From Pseudomonadota bacterium (GTDB lineage Bacteria; Pseudomonadota; Gammaproteobacteria; UBA9214), in the NCBI GenBank assembly GCA_041395565.1, contig JAWLAI010000006.1:310001-374000 (forward strand): a stretch of 64,000 bases of DNA, read 5' to 3'. Positions 1 to 8,898 of this stretch are shown piece after piece. The translations under genes were made by a program, and so were the position numbers. The notes beneath the pieces are model-generated. The model saw nothing but the letters and a program-made list of their open reading frames with translations, made no database searches and was not told where the DNA came from. Numbering within the stretch: the stretch's first letter is position 1; each line of letters opens with the position of its first letter.

Positions 1-651
1 GGGAGACAGCATCATCATACCCATCGACATCAGCACGCTGGCCACCACGAGATCGATAACCAGGAACGGAATCAGCACCAGGAAACCGATCTGGAAGGCT
101 GTCTTCAGCTCGCTCGTTACATAGGCCGGAACCAGCAGCGCAAACGGCACCGTCTCCCGCGACGCCAGCGCATCGTCCCCGTAATGCGCGATGTCGGCGA
201 ACATGCCGAGGTCGGTCTCCCGCGTCTGATCCAGCATGAATGTGCGCAGCGGGGCCGCACTCTGCTCCAGCGCCTGCTCGGCGCTGATCTGCTCATCCAG
301 ATACGGCTTCACCCCGTCGCTGTAGATCTTGTTGAAAACCGGCGACATCACAAACAGGGTGAGGAAGAGTGACAATCCGATCAGGATCTGGTTGGACGGC
401 GTCTGCGCCGTACCCAGCGCCTGGCGCAGGATTGCAAGCACGATGACGATGCGCGTGAACGATGTCATCGAGATCAGCGCGGCTGGCAGCAGCGACAGCG
501 CCGTCATCATCGCCAGCACCTGGATGCTCAGGGTCCAGGTTTCCCCGCCGTTGCCTGCCGGCGCGACGGTCACGGCTGCCAGCCCCGGCGCGCCGGCGGC
601 CGGCGCGAGCGGCAGCAGCATGAGCGCCGCCAGTATGAAGAACCGTTTCAT
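1..651 (-). CDS. fliP: Flagellar export gate protein FliP (3' end beyond window)
   Basis: FliP is a polytopic inner-membrane component of the flagellar type III export gate. Reading from an ATG at 651, the protein opens with a signal-peptide-like stretch (MKRFFILAALMLLPLAPAAG), as FliP does. It continues with family motifs such as TSFTRIVIVL, SNQILIGLSLFLTLF and VIDLVVASVLMSMGMMM. The frame is open to base 1, so the last roughly 30 residues are missing. The start overlaps the fliO stop as ATGA, which implies translational coupling. Identity is secure. Confidence 0.96.
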   Translation of the reverse strand, partial: MKRFFILAALMLLPLAPAAGAPGLAAVTVAPAGNGGETWTLSIQVLAMMTALSLLPAALISMTSFTRIVIVLAILRQALGTAQTPSNQILIGLSLFLTLFVMSPVFNKIYSDGVKPYLDEQISAEQALEQSAAPLRTFMLDQTRETDLGMFADIAHYGDDALASRETVPFALLVPAYVTSELKTAFQIGFLVLIPFLVIDLVVASVLMSMGMMMLSP

Positions 652-1103
652 GATACCCGCTCCCCGCCCAGCATCTGCCTGAGTCGTTCCGCGAAACTGA
701 CCGGTGCGTTTTCCTGCGGCACCGTGGCGACCTGCTGGTCGAGCACGTGCACCCGGCTCACACGCCCTGGGGCGACACCCAGCAGGACCTGGGTCTCGCC
801 GACCTGGACCAGCACGATGCGCTCGCGCGCGCTGAGCGCGATGCCGTCGATGACGCGCAGGGTGCCATGCGCCGACGCCCGCAGACCGCCAGCCCGCTTC
901 ATCAGCCAGGCAAGTACTGCAATGCTGACCAGCACGATGGCAAGACCAGCCAGAAACTGCAGCATGAAGCTGCCGTCCATTACCTCACGCGTCATGCCGA
1001 TCGGAGATGGCGCCGCGGCAAGGACCGGCACCGGGACTGTCGCCAGCAGACACAGCGTGCCGATCCAGCGCCGCGCCTTGCTGTGGAATTCTACTGCGGA
1101 CAT
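648..1103 (-). CDS. fliO: Flagellar biosynthesis protein FliO
   Basis: FliO is a small membrane protein that assists assembly of the FliP export pore. This 151-residue reading has an N-terminal hydrophobic/signal region, a second transmembrane segment (FMLQFLAGLAIVLVSIAVLAW) and a basic cytoplasmic tail with the FliO-like pattern SARERIVLVQVGETQVLLGV. A longer frame to 1184 overlaps fliN. I chose the ATG at 1103 because GAGGT lies 7 nt upstream, just after the fliN stop; an ATG at 1109 is possible. The gene order fliN-fliO-fliP supports the call. Confidence 0.9.
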   Translation of the reverse strand: MSAVEFHSKARRWIGTLCLLATVPVPVLAAAPSPIGMTREVMDGSFMLQFLAGLAIVLVSIAVLAWLMKRAGGLRASAHGTLRVIDGIALSARERIVLVQVGETQVLLGVAPGRVSRVHVLDQQVATVPQENAPVSFAERLRQMLGGERVS

Positions 1104-1116
1104 GGACATGACCTCG

Positions 1117-1530
1117 TTACTTGAGCGTGTTGACGCGTTCTGCCGGACTGACGACGTCACTGAGGCGAACGCCGAATTTGTCATTCACCACGACGACCTC
1201 GCCGTGTGCAACCAGCGTGCCGTTGACGAGCACATCCAGCGGTTCGCCTGCCATCCGGTCCAGCTCGACCACGGCGCCGCGTGCCAGCTGCAGCAGGTTC
1301 TGGATGCTGATCCGGGCGCGACCGATTTCCATGGACAGCGTGACCGGGATGTCCAGGATCACGTCCAGACTGGTCTCGCCCTTGCGTCCGGAGCCGGCCT
1401 CCTCGCCGAGTTGCTGGAAATCAGCGCGTTTGTAATCAGCCGCATCCTTTGCACCGCTGCCTGCAGTTGTCTCGGGCGCCGCAGCTGCGCTGGCGCCGGC
1501 CGGATTCTTGTCGTTCATCTGCTCGCTCAT
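1117..1530 (-). CDS. fliN: Flagellar motor switch protein FliN
   Basis: FliN forms the lower C-ring with FliM and FliG and takes part in rotation switching and export-substrate docking. The 137-residue product has a low-complexity Ala-rich N-terminus (about 1-55) and then the SpoA/SURF C-terminal domain, with LDVILDIPVTLSMEIGRARI and LVNGTLVAHGEVVVVNDKFG-type motifs. Position 13 nt after fliM and before fliO is canonical. Confidence 0.96.
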   Translation of the reverse strand: MSEQMNDKNPAGASAAAAPETTAGSGAKDAADYKRADFQQLGEEAGSGRKGETSLDVILDIPVTLSMEIGRARISIQNLLQLARGAVVELDRMAGEPLDVLVNGTLVAHGEVVVVNDKFGVRLSDVVSPAERVNTLK

Positions 1531-1542
1531 GCTCCGCTCCTG

Positions 1543-2535
1543 TTACTTGTTACGCCGTGACTTGTCCGTGCGCTCGATTTCGCACTCCACCTTGACGGCA
1601 TTGCAATCGTGAAACACGCCGAACTGCCCCCGGAACAGCGGCACATCGCCTACCTGCAGGGTAACCATGCCGGGACTGCCGACGGGGATGATGTCGCCGG
1701 GCCGCATATCTACCACATCGCGTAGCGACAGTACGGTCTCCGCCATACGGCCGAAGATCTCAACCTCGGCGTCCTGCAGATTCTGCTGCAGGGCAAGCAG
1801 CCACTGTTCGTAATTGGCCGACATGCTCTTGCGCAACCCCCCATCGAGCAGGTCGCGTATCGGTTCGATCATCGATACCGGCAGGGCGATGTGAAACTCG
1901 CCGCCGCAGTCTGCGAATTCCACACGGAAACTCGAGATGATGAGCATCTCGCGCGAACCCGCCAGCGACGAATACTGTGGATCTGCCTCTGCCCGCACGA
2001 AGCGCGGCTCCACTGGCAGCACCTTGTCCCATGCGGCCGCCAGATCCTGCAGTGTCTGGTTCAGGACCAGCTGGATTATGCGGCTCTCGGTCGGCGTGAA
2101 CTCGCGCCCGATCATCTGGTTGCGGTATTTGCCGGTACCGCCGAAGTAGATATCCACGATGCTGAATACCAGCGCCGGATCCAGCACCACCAGTGCTTCG
2201 CCGGTGAGCGGCGCGATACTGATGAAATTCAGGCTGACGGGCAGACCCAGACTGTGGATGTAATCCATGGTCCGGACCGTCTGCAGGCCTTCCTCGGTAA
2301 TCTCCAGACTACGCTGGAGCATCTGCTCCAGCCCGTCCGCCAGCTGCTTCACGAAGCGCGTGTTGATCTTTTCCAGCACCGGGAGCTGACCACGCACGAT
2401 ATGGTCCTGGTCGGTCAGGTCGTACGGCTGCACCTCACCCGCGGGTGCCGGCGCGGCCCCTGCAACCTCGCCGGAGGCGACCCCTTCCATCAGGGCATCG
2501 ACCTCCTCCTCAGACAGGATTTCGTTCTCGTTCAT
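1543..2535 (-). CDS. fliM: Flagellar motor switch protein FliM
   Basis: FliM is the C-ring protein that binds CheY-P. From the ATG at 2535 it is 330 residues, normal for the family. The N-terminal CheY-binding peptide (ILSEEEVDALMEG) sits directly after the start, which supports this start over the in-frame extension to 2580. The middle CheC-like domain and C-terminal SpoA domain follow (GDIIPVGSPGMVTLQVGDVP near 280-300). The gene lies downstream of a sigma-54 promoter (2821-2836) and of a 71-codon fliL-like ORF that stops 5 nt before this start. Confidence 0.95.
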   Translation of the reverse strand: MNENEILSEEEVDALMEGVASGEVAGAAPAPAGEVQPYDLTDQDHIVRGQLPVLEKINTRFVKQLADGLEQMLQRSLEITEEGLQTVRTMDYIHSLGLPVSLNFISIAPLTGEALVVLDPALVFSIVDIYFGGTGKYRNQMIGREFTPTESRIIQLVLNQTLQDLAAAWDKVLPVEPRFVRAEADPQYSSLAGSREMLIISSFRVEFADCGGEFHIALPVSMIEPIRDLLDGGLRKSMSANYEQWLLALQQNLQDAEVEIFGRMAETVLSLRDVVDMRPGDIIPVGSPGMVTLQVGDVPLFRGQFGVFHDCNAVKVECEIERTDKSRRNK

Positions 2536-2540
2536 GGCGG

Positions 2541-2756
2541 CTAGTGCACCCTGTCCAGCGACCCCGGGAGACACGCCCACGCTGCCGCCGCACCAAGCGG
2601 TGCTGCGCCGATCGCGCTATCGGTATGCGTACGCACCGGGCCATCGGACGGATGCCGGCGGCATACCGGTCCGGTAGCGGAACGGTTCTGCGCGGCGGCA
2701 ATGCCATTACCGGGGGGAAGCAACACCGCCATGACGGTGAGAACGATCTTCTTCAT
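2541..2756 (-). pseudogene. fliL 5' remnant or leader ORF upstream of fliM
   Basis: A 71-codon ORF begins MKKIVLTVMAVLL, closely like the first residues of the intact FliL at 6522 (MKKIIIIAVAVLL). The ribosome-binding regions are almost identical too (AGCAGGAT(A)GCTT before each ATG). After about 15 codons the similarity is lost. The stop falls 5 nt before fliM, so it could still be translated as a leader or as a short exported peptide. I read it as a duplicated fliL head left by insertion of the neighbouring plus-strand genes. Confidence 0.6.
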
Positions 2757-2820
2757 AAGCATCCTGCTTGTCTGTGTTCGTCCATGTAAGGTCACCTGGA
2801 TCGTGACCTGATTTCGGTAA

Positions 2821-2836
2821 TGCAATTGGCATGCCA
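2821..2836 (-). promoter_or_regulatory. Sigma-54 promoter for fliM-N-O-P
   Basis: On the minus strand the site reads TGGCATGCCAATTGCA, with GG and GC separated by exactly 10 nt as in -24/-12 promoters. The predicted start is near 2810. It resembles the promoters ahead of fliL and flrC, and shares an AT-rich upstream block containing TTGTTTATAT. Confidence 0.8.
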
Positions 2837-3271
2837 TTGCAGTGATTTATAATTTATGTATATAAACAATGTGTTGCAACGGCTAGCCCGCGGGCAGACA
2901 AAATAATGACGATCGATATTCGGCGGGTGGCAAGACATTGCCGGGATCCCGGCAGTCCGGCGGCAAAAAATTGCAGGTATACGCCACCGCAGCACAGCCA
3001 ACGCCCGCCCCGGTCCCGCGCGTGATTCCGCCGCTTGCGCCTGCGGCTGCCCGTCACGATCCGTGCCCGGCCTGATCCCGCCGCCGCACTCAAGCGGGCT
3101 CCGCAGAAAATTGCCAGTTAAAACATAGCGCTGCCGACGGTTCACTGACTGGGAGCGGAGTTCGGCCCGCCAACGCCAGCAGCGGATTGCGGCGCAGGCC
3201 CAGCCATCATCGCGCGACATGGCATGCATCTTGCTTTTTCAGCAATATCAGCGACGGGGATCTTCAGGGAT
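2837..3271. other. Intergenic region between fliM promoter and glycan genes
   Basis: About 435 nt with no convincing gene. The first 60 nt are AT-rich and resemble the region upstream of the fliL promoter (about 6638-6680). Low-quality ORFs here lack ribosome-binding sites and coding character. The remainder presumably carries the promoter of the plus-strand genes, but I see no clear -35/-10 pair. Confidence 0.5.
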
Positions 3272-4226
3272 ATGAAAATCTACCAGGCCTACATGGACGA
3301 AGAGCAGCGCGCGTTTGTCTGCGCCGGCGCAGTACCGTTCGACGCGGCAGCGAACTGCGCGCCCGGCACGCGGGAATACGAACTGTTCAAACAATTGCAT
3401 GCCGATCCGGCCCGGCAGCAGCATGCTGAACCCTGGGGGCTGGTATCGTGGAAGTTCGAACATAAGGCACCCATCGGTTTCCCTGTATTTCAGGAATTCT
3501 GCCGCCGGCATTCGCCAGCCGGCGCCGACTGCGTTCATCAACCCCATGATCGGCAATGAGGCGGTATACGCCAACGTCTGGGAACAGGGTATTCACTGCG
3601 GGCACAAGGGCATCGAAAAGGTCGCATATTTTCTGCAAGAAAAACTGGGTGTGCGGATTGCCACGCCGAACGACGTCAACACATTCGCCTTCTGCAACTA
3701 CTTTGTTGCACGCAGTCACTTCTGGGACGCATATTTCGAGTTCATCGACCGGGCCCTGGAACTGCTGGATGCTGAAGCAATCAAGGGCAGCGAGGTCGGA
3801 CTGATCTACAGCGGCAACGGTCATTACGAACGCGATGCAAGCGCCGCCATGCGGGTATTTATCATCGAACGCCTGTTCTCTTCCTATTTGCTGCAGCTGG
3901 ATGGCCGCAAGATTGCCGCCTACGCTCCCACCGCAAATGATTACAACAGCAAGTTCGGGGCACGCCTCGGGGATTTGCTATGGAATCTGTCGCGGGTGAA
4001 GCAGCGCGCCATTGCGACAAATGATGCGACGCTCTATGGAATCTGGGACAGGCAACGCACGACACTGCTAGCGGACTGGCATATCAACATCATCTGGAAT
4101 CTGGATGACCCGATGGTCCTCACGCTTACCCGGGATTACCGGAACTTCAGGAACTACAGCGACGAACTGTTCGCCGACGGGCGCAGCGCGCGCTACCCGG
4201 CACAGCGCTCGGCAACACCCTACTGA
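3272..4226 (+). pseudogene. Conserved glycan-cluster protein, frameshifted
   Basis: Two overlapping frames together encode one protein of about 317 residues. The first part starts at ATG 3272 (MKIYQAYM) and runs through WGLVSWKFEHK. The second part resumes in the +1 frame with AFINPMIGNEAVYANVWEQG and ends at 4226. The join falls at about 3526-3531; removing one base there gives a smooth ADAFINP. I recognise the pattern (SWKF followed by xINPxxxNExxxxNxWEQG) from uncharacterised proteins of polysaccharide and flagellin-modification clusters, but no function is known to me. It is either a real inactivation or a sequencing error. Confidence 0.65.
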
Positions 4227-4276
4227 AACCAAACCGCACGGATTCCGCACACCACCGGATCCATGGAGAGAGAGCG

Positions 4277-5152
4277 ATGGGACCATTGATCATCTGCGGC
4301 ATGCACCGCTCCGGAACTTCGCTTGTCACCCGTTCTCTGGAGGCAATCGGTCTCTTTACCGGCCACGACAAGGAACACAACCATGAAGCGATCTTCTTCC
4401 TGACCATCAACCAGTGGCTATTCGAACAACTGAACGCAAGCTGGGACAACCCCTATAACATGCGTTTTCTCAACGCAGATCTGGCCGGATATTTCCAGGT
4501 CGTAATCAGGAATCTGCTCGGCAGCCAGTCAGCATCTGCGTATACCGGACCGGCCCCCCGCTACCGCATGGTATTCAACCCCGGCTGCGACATCCCCTGG
4601 GGGTGGAAAGATCCCAGGAATACTTTCACTGCCGGCATCTGGGGCACCCTGTTCCCGGATGCCCGGCTGCTGCATATCTGCCGCAACCCGCTGGACGTGG
4701 CGGACAGTCTGCGCCGGCGCGAACATGAAATACTGGATCACAACAGGTCCCTGCTGACCCAAATGCTGCCCGAGCAGCTGGACGGAGCCATGCAGTTTCA
4801 GCAGTCACCGCGGCTGTTTCACCTGCAGGAAGGCCTGGCCTTGTGGGATGACTATACCCAGCAGGCGCTGGCAATGGAGGCGATGTTCGGAACCCGCGCG
4901 CTGCGTGTGCGCTACGAGGATTTTCTTGCGCATCCGTCACGCGAACTGGCGCACATTGCCGCTTTTGCCGGACTCTCGCCGACCCCCGCCCACCTCGAAT
5001 CGGCGACCAGCCAGGTCGATCCATCGCGACGCCTGGCGTTCCGTGACGATCCCGAACTGATGCTGGCCTATGACACCTGCCGGCGGTGGCAATCAATGCA
5101 GATACTCGGATATGACCGCCTGATCGATCCATCAAGCAGCAGCGCAGCGTAA
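4277..5152 (+). CDS. Sulfotransferase family protein
   Basis: A 291-residue protein predicted to transfer sulfate from PAPS to a glycan or other acceptor. Residues 8-16 (GMHRSGTSL) match the 5'-phosphosulfate-binding loop, and residues 136-148 (RNPLDVADSLRRR) match the 3'-phosphate-binding segment. A WGWKDPR motif near 108-114 is typical of this bacterial subgroup. There is no membrane segment. It is followed 12 nt later by a glycosyltransferase gene, so the two probably act on the same surface polysaccharide or on flagellin glycans; the acceptor is unknown. Confidence 0.82.
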   Translation: MGPLIICGMHRSGTSLVTRSLEAIGLFTGHDKEHNHEAIFFLTINQWLFEQLNASWDNPYNMRFLNADLAGYFQVVIRNLLGSQSASAYTGPAPRYRMVFNPGCDIPWGWKDPRNTFTAGIWGTLFPDARLLHICRNPLDVADSLRRREHEILDHNRSLLTQMLPEQLDGAMQFQQSPRLFHLQEGLALWDDYTQQALAMEAMFGTRALRVRYEDFLAHPSRELAHIAAFAGLSPTPAHLESATSQVDPSRRLAFRDDPELMLAYDTCRRWQSMQILGYDRLIDPSSSSAA

Positions 5153-5164
5153 TTCGCGAGACGC

Positions 5165-6013
5165 ATGTCGGACGCCTACTGCATCTGGGTGGTGACGCCA
5201 CCGGGATATCGACATTCCGGCGCCTTCCACGAAGTCGCGCTCGGCCTGCAGGGCGGATTTCGCGAACTCGGCATCAATGCACCCATAGTCACATCACGGG
5301 AGCGACTCAGCGGCAGGGTCGTAGTGCTGGGCGCCAACCTGCTGCCGGGCATGCCGGGCGTCAAGCTGCCGGGCAAGAGCATCATCTACAATCTCGAGCA
5401 GATCACTCCGGGATCCGAATGGCTCAGCACGGCATACCTGAAGCTGCTCCGGCGTCACTGCGTGTGGGACTATAGCCGCTACAACATGGAGCAACTGGTA
5501 CAGCTTGGAGTAGACAGGCTCGTCCATTGCCCGCTCGGTTACAGTGAACGCCTGACCCGGATAACGCATGCAAATGAGAAAGACATAGACGTGCTGTTCT
5601 ACGGCTCGATGAACGAGCGCCGCCAGCAGGTGTTGCGGCAACTGGACGGATCCGGCCTCAGGACCGAGGCACTGTTCGGCGTCTATGGCGAGGAACGCGA
5701 CAGCTGGATCGCTCGCAGCAGGATCGTACTGAATATCCACTACTATCCAGCGAAGATATTCGAGATCGTGAGAATCTCCTACCTGCTGGCAAACCGAGTC
5801 TGCGTGGTATCCGAGGAATCACCACCCGACAGTGCACTGGAATCCGTGCAGGACGGAATTGTACAGGCACCGTTAGACCAGCTCGCGGCCTCCTGCCACG
5901 CGCTGATCGCCGACAACGCTTGGGAATGCATGGCACAGCGGGGTTTTGCGGCGTTTGCAGGCAGCCGGCAGTCCGAGCATCTGCGTGCCGCCCTGTACGC
6001 GAGCAGCAAGTGA
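5165..6013 (+). CDS. Glycosyltransferase-like protein
   Basis: A 282-residue protein with a GT-B-like layout. It has a Rossmann-type N-terminal half and a C-terminal half containing DVLFYGSMNERR, LNIHYYPAKIFEIVRISYLL and VVSEESP, a pattern common in uncharacterised glycosyltransferases of capsule and flagellin-modification loci. The start at ATG 5165 is 12 nt after the sulfotransferase gene. It ends convergently 32 nt from fliL. The donor sugar cannot be predicted. Confidence 0.68.
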   Translation: MSDAYCIWVVTPPGYRHSGAFHEVALGLQGGFRELGINAPIVTSRERLSGRVVVLGANLLPGMPGVKLPGKSIIYNLEQITPGSEWLSTAYLKLLRRHCVWDYSRYNMEQLVQLGVDRLVHCPLGYSERLTRITHANEKDIDVLFYGSMNERRQQVLRQLDGSGLRTEALFGVYGEERDSWIARSRIVLNIHYYPAKIFEIVRISYLLANRVCVVSEESPPDSALESVQDGIVQAPLDQLAASCHALIADNAWECMAQRGFAAFAGSRQSEHLRAALYASSK

Positions 6014-6045
6014 CGGGCGCTGCCGCCGCGCCAAGCTGCCGATTC

Positions 6046-6522
6046 TTACTGCATCACGAAATTGCTGAAGTAGACCGCCTCCACACCGGGCCTCCCGGTC
6101 AGCCGCTCCATGGTGGAGCGAATCTTCTCCAGGATCTGCGCCCGAAAGGCTTCCTTGCCCTCGACGGTGAGCAGGTTATCCTCTTCCTGGGTGCTGAACA
6201 GCAGCAGCACTGCATCACGCACCGCGGGCATATGCAGCTTGAGGTCGTCGATGACGTCCTGATCGTAGACCACCACCTCGAGCGAGGCCTTGAGAAAGCG
6301 CACCTTCTTGGGGTTCTGGAAGGCGATGACAAAATCCGGATCGAGGCCATGGTAGATCGGCGTCTTGCCCGACATGGCCACCTCTTCCCCTGCCTCACCC
6401 TCGGCATCCGGAGGCGCGCCTGCTTTGGTGTCCGCCTTGCCGCCCAGCATGAAGTAGGCAGCGCCGCCCGCGGCAATACCCAGCAGCAGCACGGCTACGG
6501 CGATGATGATGATCTTTTTCAT
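6046..6522 (-). CDS. fliL: Flagellar basal body-associated protein FliL
   Basis: FliL is a single-pass inner-membrane protein that surrounds the stator and supports torque. The 158-residue product has a cytoplasmic KK pair, one transmembrane helix (about 4-25) and a periplasmic domain with YHGLDPDFVIAFQ and a C-terminal TGRPGVEAVYFSNFVMQ. The expected downstream partner fliM is separated from it by about 3.5 kb of inserted plus-strand genes. A sigma-54 promoter lies about 100 nt upstream. Confidence 0.93.
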   Translation of the reverse strand: MKKIIIIAVAVLLLGIAAGGAAYFMLGGKADTKAGAPPDAEGEAGEEVAMSGKTPIYHGLDPDFVIAFQNPKKVRFLKASLEVVVYDQDVIDDLKLHMPAVRDAVLLLFSTQEEDNLLTVEGKEAFRAQILEKIRSTMERLTGRPGVEAVYFSNFVMQ

Positions 6523-6621
6523 AAGCTATCCTGCTTTGATGTTGTCTCTTCCCTGAGAACGCACCCGCATGCAGACCGGATCCCTTCCCGTCATACGCCT
6601 GGTTGCGTCACAATAAAGTTC

Positions 6622-6637
6622 AGCAAATTGCATGCCA
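6622..6637 (-). promoter_or_regulatory. Sigma-54 promoter for fliL
   Basis: The minus strand reads TGGCATGCAATTTGCT, with GG-N10-GC spacing. The predicted start is near 6611, leaving a leader of about 90 nt. Just upstream (minus-strand sense) is an AT-rich block with TATCAATTTGTTTATATTGA, which contains a near match to an IHF site. Confidence 0.85.
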
Positions 6638-6921
6638 GACACGGAATTTATTTTTTATTCAATATAAACAAATTGATACAGCAACTCTTCGATCCAGGCA
6701 CGCCGTCGAGTACGACAATCCAATGGCACGCAGGCGGCAACCGCCGATTTATCGGCAGATCGCCCGACTGAATTCAGATTCAGCGCGATCCGCCAGCGCG
6801 GCAGGCCCGCCCCGGAGGCCGGCGGGGAAACACGCTGCAAAGGGTTCAAATACCGGATTCCCGCCGGCCATCCGGGTCACGGAAACCCGGTTGGTAATGA
6901 GAGTCGATGCGCCTGCCGGCT
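6638..6921. other. Upstream region of the fliL promoter
   Basis: About 280 nt between the fliL promoter and the fliK stop. The first 50 nt are strongly AT-rich, suitable for activator or IHF binding; the rest is GC-rich and holds no supported gene. A TTTATCGGCAGATCG-type palindromic segment near 6747-6763 may be structural. Confidence 0.4.
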
Positions 6922-8235
6922 CTATGCAAAGCAATCCACCAGACCGCGCGCCACGGGCGACGCTGTCTGGCCGGACGCGAGCGGCTGCTGGCCGTCCGCA
7001 TCCGCCACGGGGTTGTAGCCAACACCGCCCTGGGTGCCCGCGGCCTGGTCTTGTCCGCTGCCACCTTCCTGGTGTGATATGTTGACATTCACCAGGTTCA
7101 AACCCTGCTCAGCAAACATGTCACGCAGACGGGGCAATGACGACTCGAGCGCATCGCGTACGGCGGCATGCTGGCTCGAGAAGACGATGCTCGCGCGCTC
7201 ACCGTCCATATGCAGCTGCAGCTCCAGCGGTCCCAGGTGTTGCGGGCTCAACTTGAGACTGGCCGAGTGGATGTTCTGGTTTGCAAACCAGACCACCTGC
7301 TCGGCCATGGCACGCCCCCATCCCGGCTGCCCGACCGGTACCGATATCCGGGATGCAGACGGGGTCGTTGCGGTATCCAGCAGGGAATCCGCAAATGAGA
7401 TGGTTGCGGCGGCAGGTGCGACGGCAGCATTCCCTGCAGGCTGCTCCGGCGCGGCATTGGAGCCGTTATCGCCGCTCATGCCGGCATCCGCGCCGTTACC
7501 CTGCGCTGTCGCCACTGCCGGCAGCTGTGGGACGCCGGCGCGTACCGCAACCCCGGCGGGCTCGCTTGCCGGGCGCGGCGGCGCCGCCTCCGCTGCGTCC
7601 GCGTCTGCCTGGGCGTCACCGGTTATATCCTGCGGTTGCGCCAGGGCCGTGCCGGCCGCCGGGACACCGGCTGCGCCGGCGGCGACGAGCTCCGGTTCGT
7701 CCGCTGTTGCGGTGGCGGCAGATTCCGCTGCAACACCACCATCTGCGGTAGCTGGCTGTGCAGCAGGCGCATCCACCCCTGCCCCGGCCGCCACGCTGGC
7801 AACCGCCGTTGTCGCGAGCGCCGCCATGTCGCCAGTCGCTGCGGGATTTTCTGCAACCTCCACGAGCATTGGCGCGGGTGCCTGCAGCACCGGCACCTCT
7901 GCCGACTGGGCTTGCTCCGTCGCAACCGTTTCGGGCACGGCGGCGGACTCCGCATCCTGCCCAGCCGCAGCCTGTTCGGAGCCCGGCGCAGAATCCGCCA
8001 CCGCTGCATCCTGTGCCGTATCCTTCGCAGCGGCACGCTGATGCGGCTCATGGGGCAATTTCTTGCCGCCGGGCGGCACGGTTTGCATCTCTGTCGCCCC
8101 AGCCTGTTCCTTCTGCCCGGCGGCCAGCAGCCGGGAAAATCCGCCGGTCTCTTCCCGGCCGGCGAATTTGCCCTTGCCGCGCGCTGCTGCCGTGGCGGAA
8201 ATCCCCGCATTCAGGGTCGGTATGGCCTTGCTCAT
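6922..8235 (-). CDS. fliK: Flagellar hook-length control protein FliK
   Basis: FliK measures hook length and switches export specificity from hook to filament proteins. The 437-residue product has a long Ala/Pro/Glu-rich, low-complexity N-terminal ruler (about 50-290) and a conserved C-terminal domain, with ASLKLSPQHLGPLELQLHMD and SSLPRLRDMFAEQGLNLVNV. A C-terminal Gln/Gly-rich tail follows. It has its own sigma-54 promoter (8278-8293) and is not tightly linked to fliJ (219 nt gap). Confidence 0.92.
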   Translation of the reverse strand: MSKAIPTLNAGISATAAARGKGKFAGREETGGFSRLLAAGQKEQAGATEMQTVPPGGKKLPHEPHQRAAAKDTAQDAAVADSAPGSEQAAAGQDAESAAVPETVATEQAQSAEVPVLQAPAPMLVEVAENPAATGDMAALATTAVASVAAGAGVDAPAAQPATADGGVAAESAATATADEPELVAAGAAGVPAAGTALAQPQDITGDAQADADAAEAAPPRPASEPAGVAVRAGVPQLPAVATAQGNGADAGMSGDNGSNAAPEQPAGNAAVAPAAATISFADSLLDTATTPSASRISVPVGQPGWGRAMAEQVVWFANQNIHSASLKLSPQHLGPLELQLHMDGERASIVFSSQHAAVRDALESSLPRLRDMFAEQGLNLVNVNISHQEGGSGQDQAAGTQGGVGYNPVADADGQQPLASGQTASPVARGLVDCFA

Positions 8236-8277
8236 GGTGGTAATCCGTATCCGTCAGTTTCGGCACCTGTACAGGAA

Positions 8278-8293
8278 TGCAACATCCGGGCCA
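8278..8293 (-). promoter_or_regulatory. Sigma-54 promoter for fliK
   Basis: The minus strand reads TGGCCCGGATGTTGCA, with exact GG-N10-GC spacing and a consensus TTGCA at -12. The predicted start is near 8267, about 30 nt before the fliK ATG. It lacks the AT-rich upstream block shared by the other three. Confidence 0.78.
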
Positions 8294-8454
8294 GAACAGG
8301 AGAACCTATCGCATAATCCCGCGCGCACCGCGTTGTTGACTGCAATCCGGTCCTGCTGTGTTGCAGCGCTTGCCCGTACTGTTCGTACTGGGTCGCGCGA
8401 GTCAGGCAGCCGGGAGCGGCCAGGACCGGATGCAGTCGCAACCGGTGGGGCCGG

Positions 8455-8898
8455 TCATGACAACCGGGGGCGCCAGCGGATGCGGGCATGTTCGTTGGTC
8501 TCCAGCTGCTCCAGCCGGTCCGCCTCTCGGCGCTCGGTCTCCAGCTTGCGCTCGATCACCTTGTTCAGCGCGTTGACTCTCACCTGTTCCTCGCGCCACT
8601 GTCGGGCACAGTGCTCCACCTCCACGCGCACGCCTTCGAGCACCCGATGCTGCTGGTGGATTGCCTGGTTGAGTTTGTCCAGAAACAGGTTGTAGTCCTT
8701 CATCTGCACGATATGCAGCCCGTCACGACTCTTGCGCAGCAGGCCCTGCATGTATTCATCCCGGTAGGATTCCAGCTCGCGGAGCTTCTGCTGCTTTTGC
8801 TCGAGCCGGAATTGTGCGTCCGCCAGTTTCAATGCGGCCGCCCGCAGATGCTCCTGGGCAAGCTCCAGCGCGGGTTTCATGCGTTGCGACGGTTTCAT
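8455..8898 (-). CDS. fliJ: Flagellar export chaperone FliJ
   Basis: FliJ is a small coiled-coil stalk protein of the FliHIJ export ATPase complex. The 147-residue sequence is almost entirely charged helix with heptad-like repeats and no membrane segment (for example FRLEQKQQKLRELESYRDEY). It overlaps the fliI stop by 4 nt, so translation is coupled. The position between fliI and fliK is canonical. Confidence 0.9.
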   Translation of the reverse strand: MKPSQRMKPALELAQEHLRAAALKLADAQFRLEQKQQKLRELESYRDEYMQGLLRKSRDGLHIVQMKDYNLFLDKLNQAIHQQHRVLEGVRVEVEHCARQWREEQVRVNALNKVIERKLETERREADRLEQLETNEHARIRWRPRLS

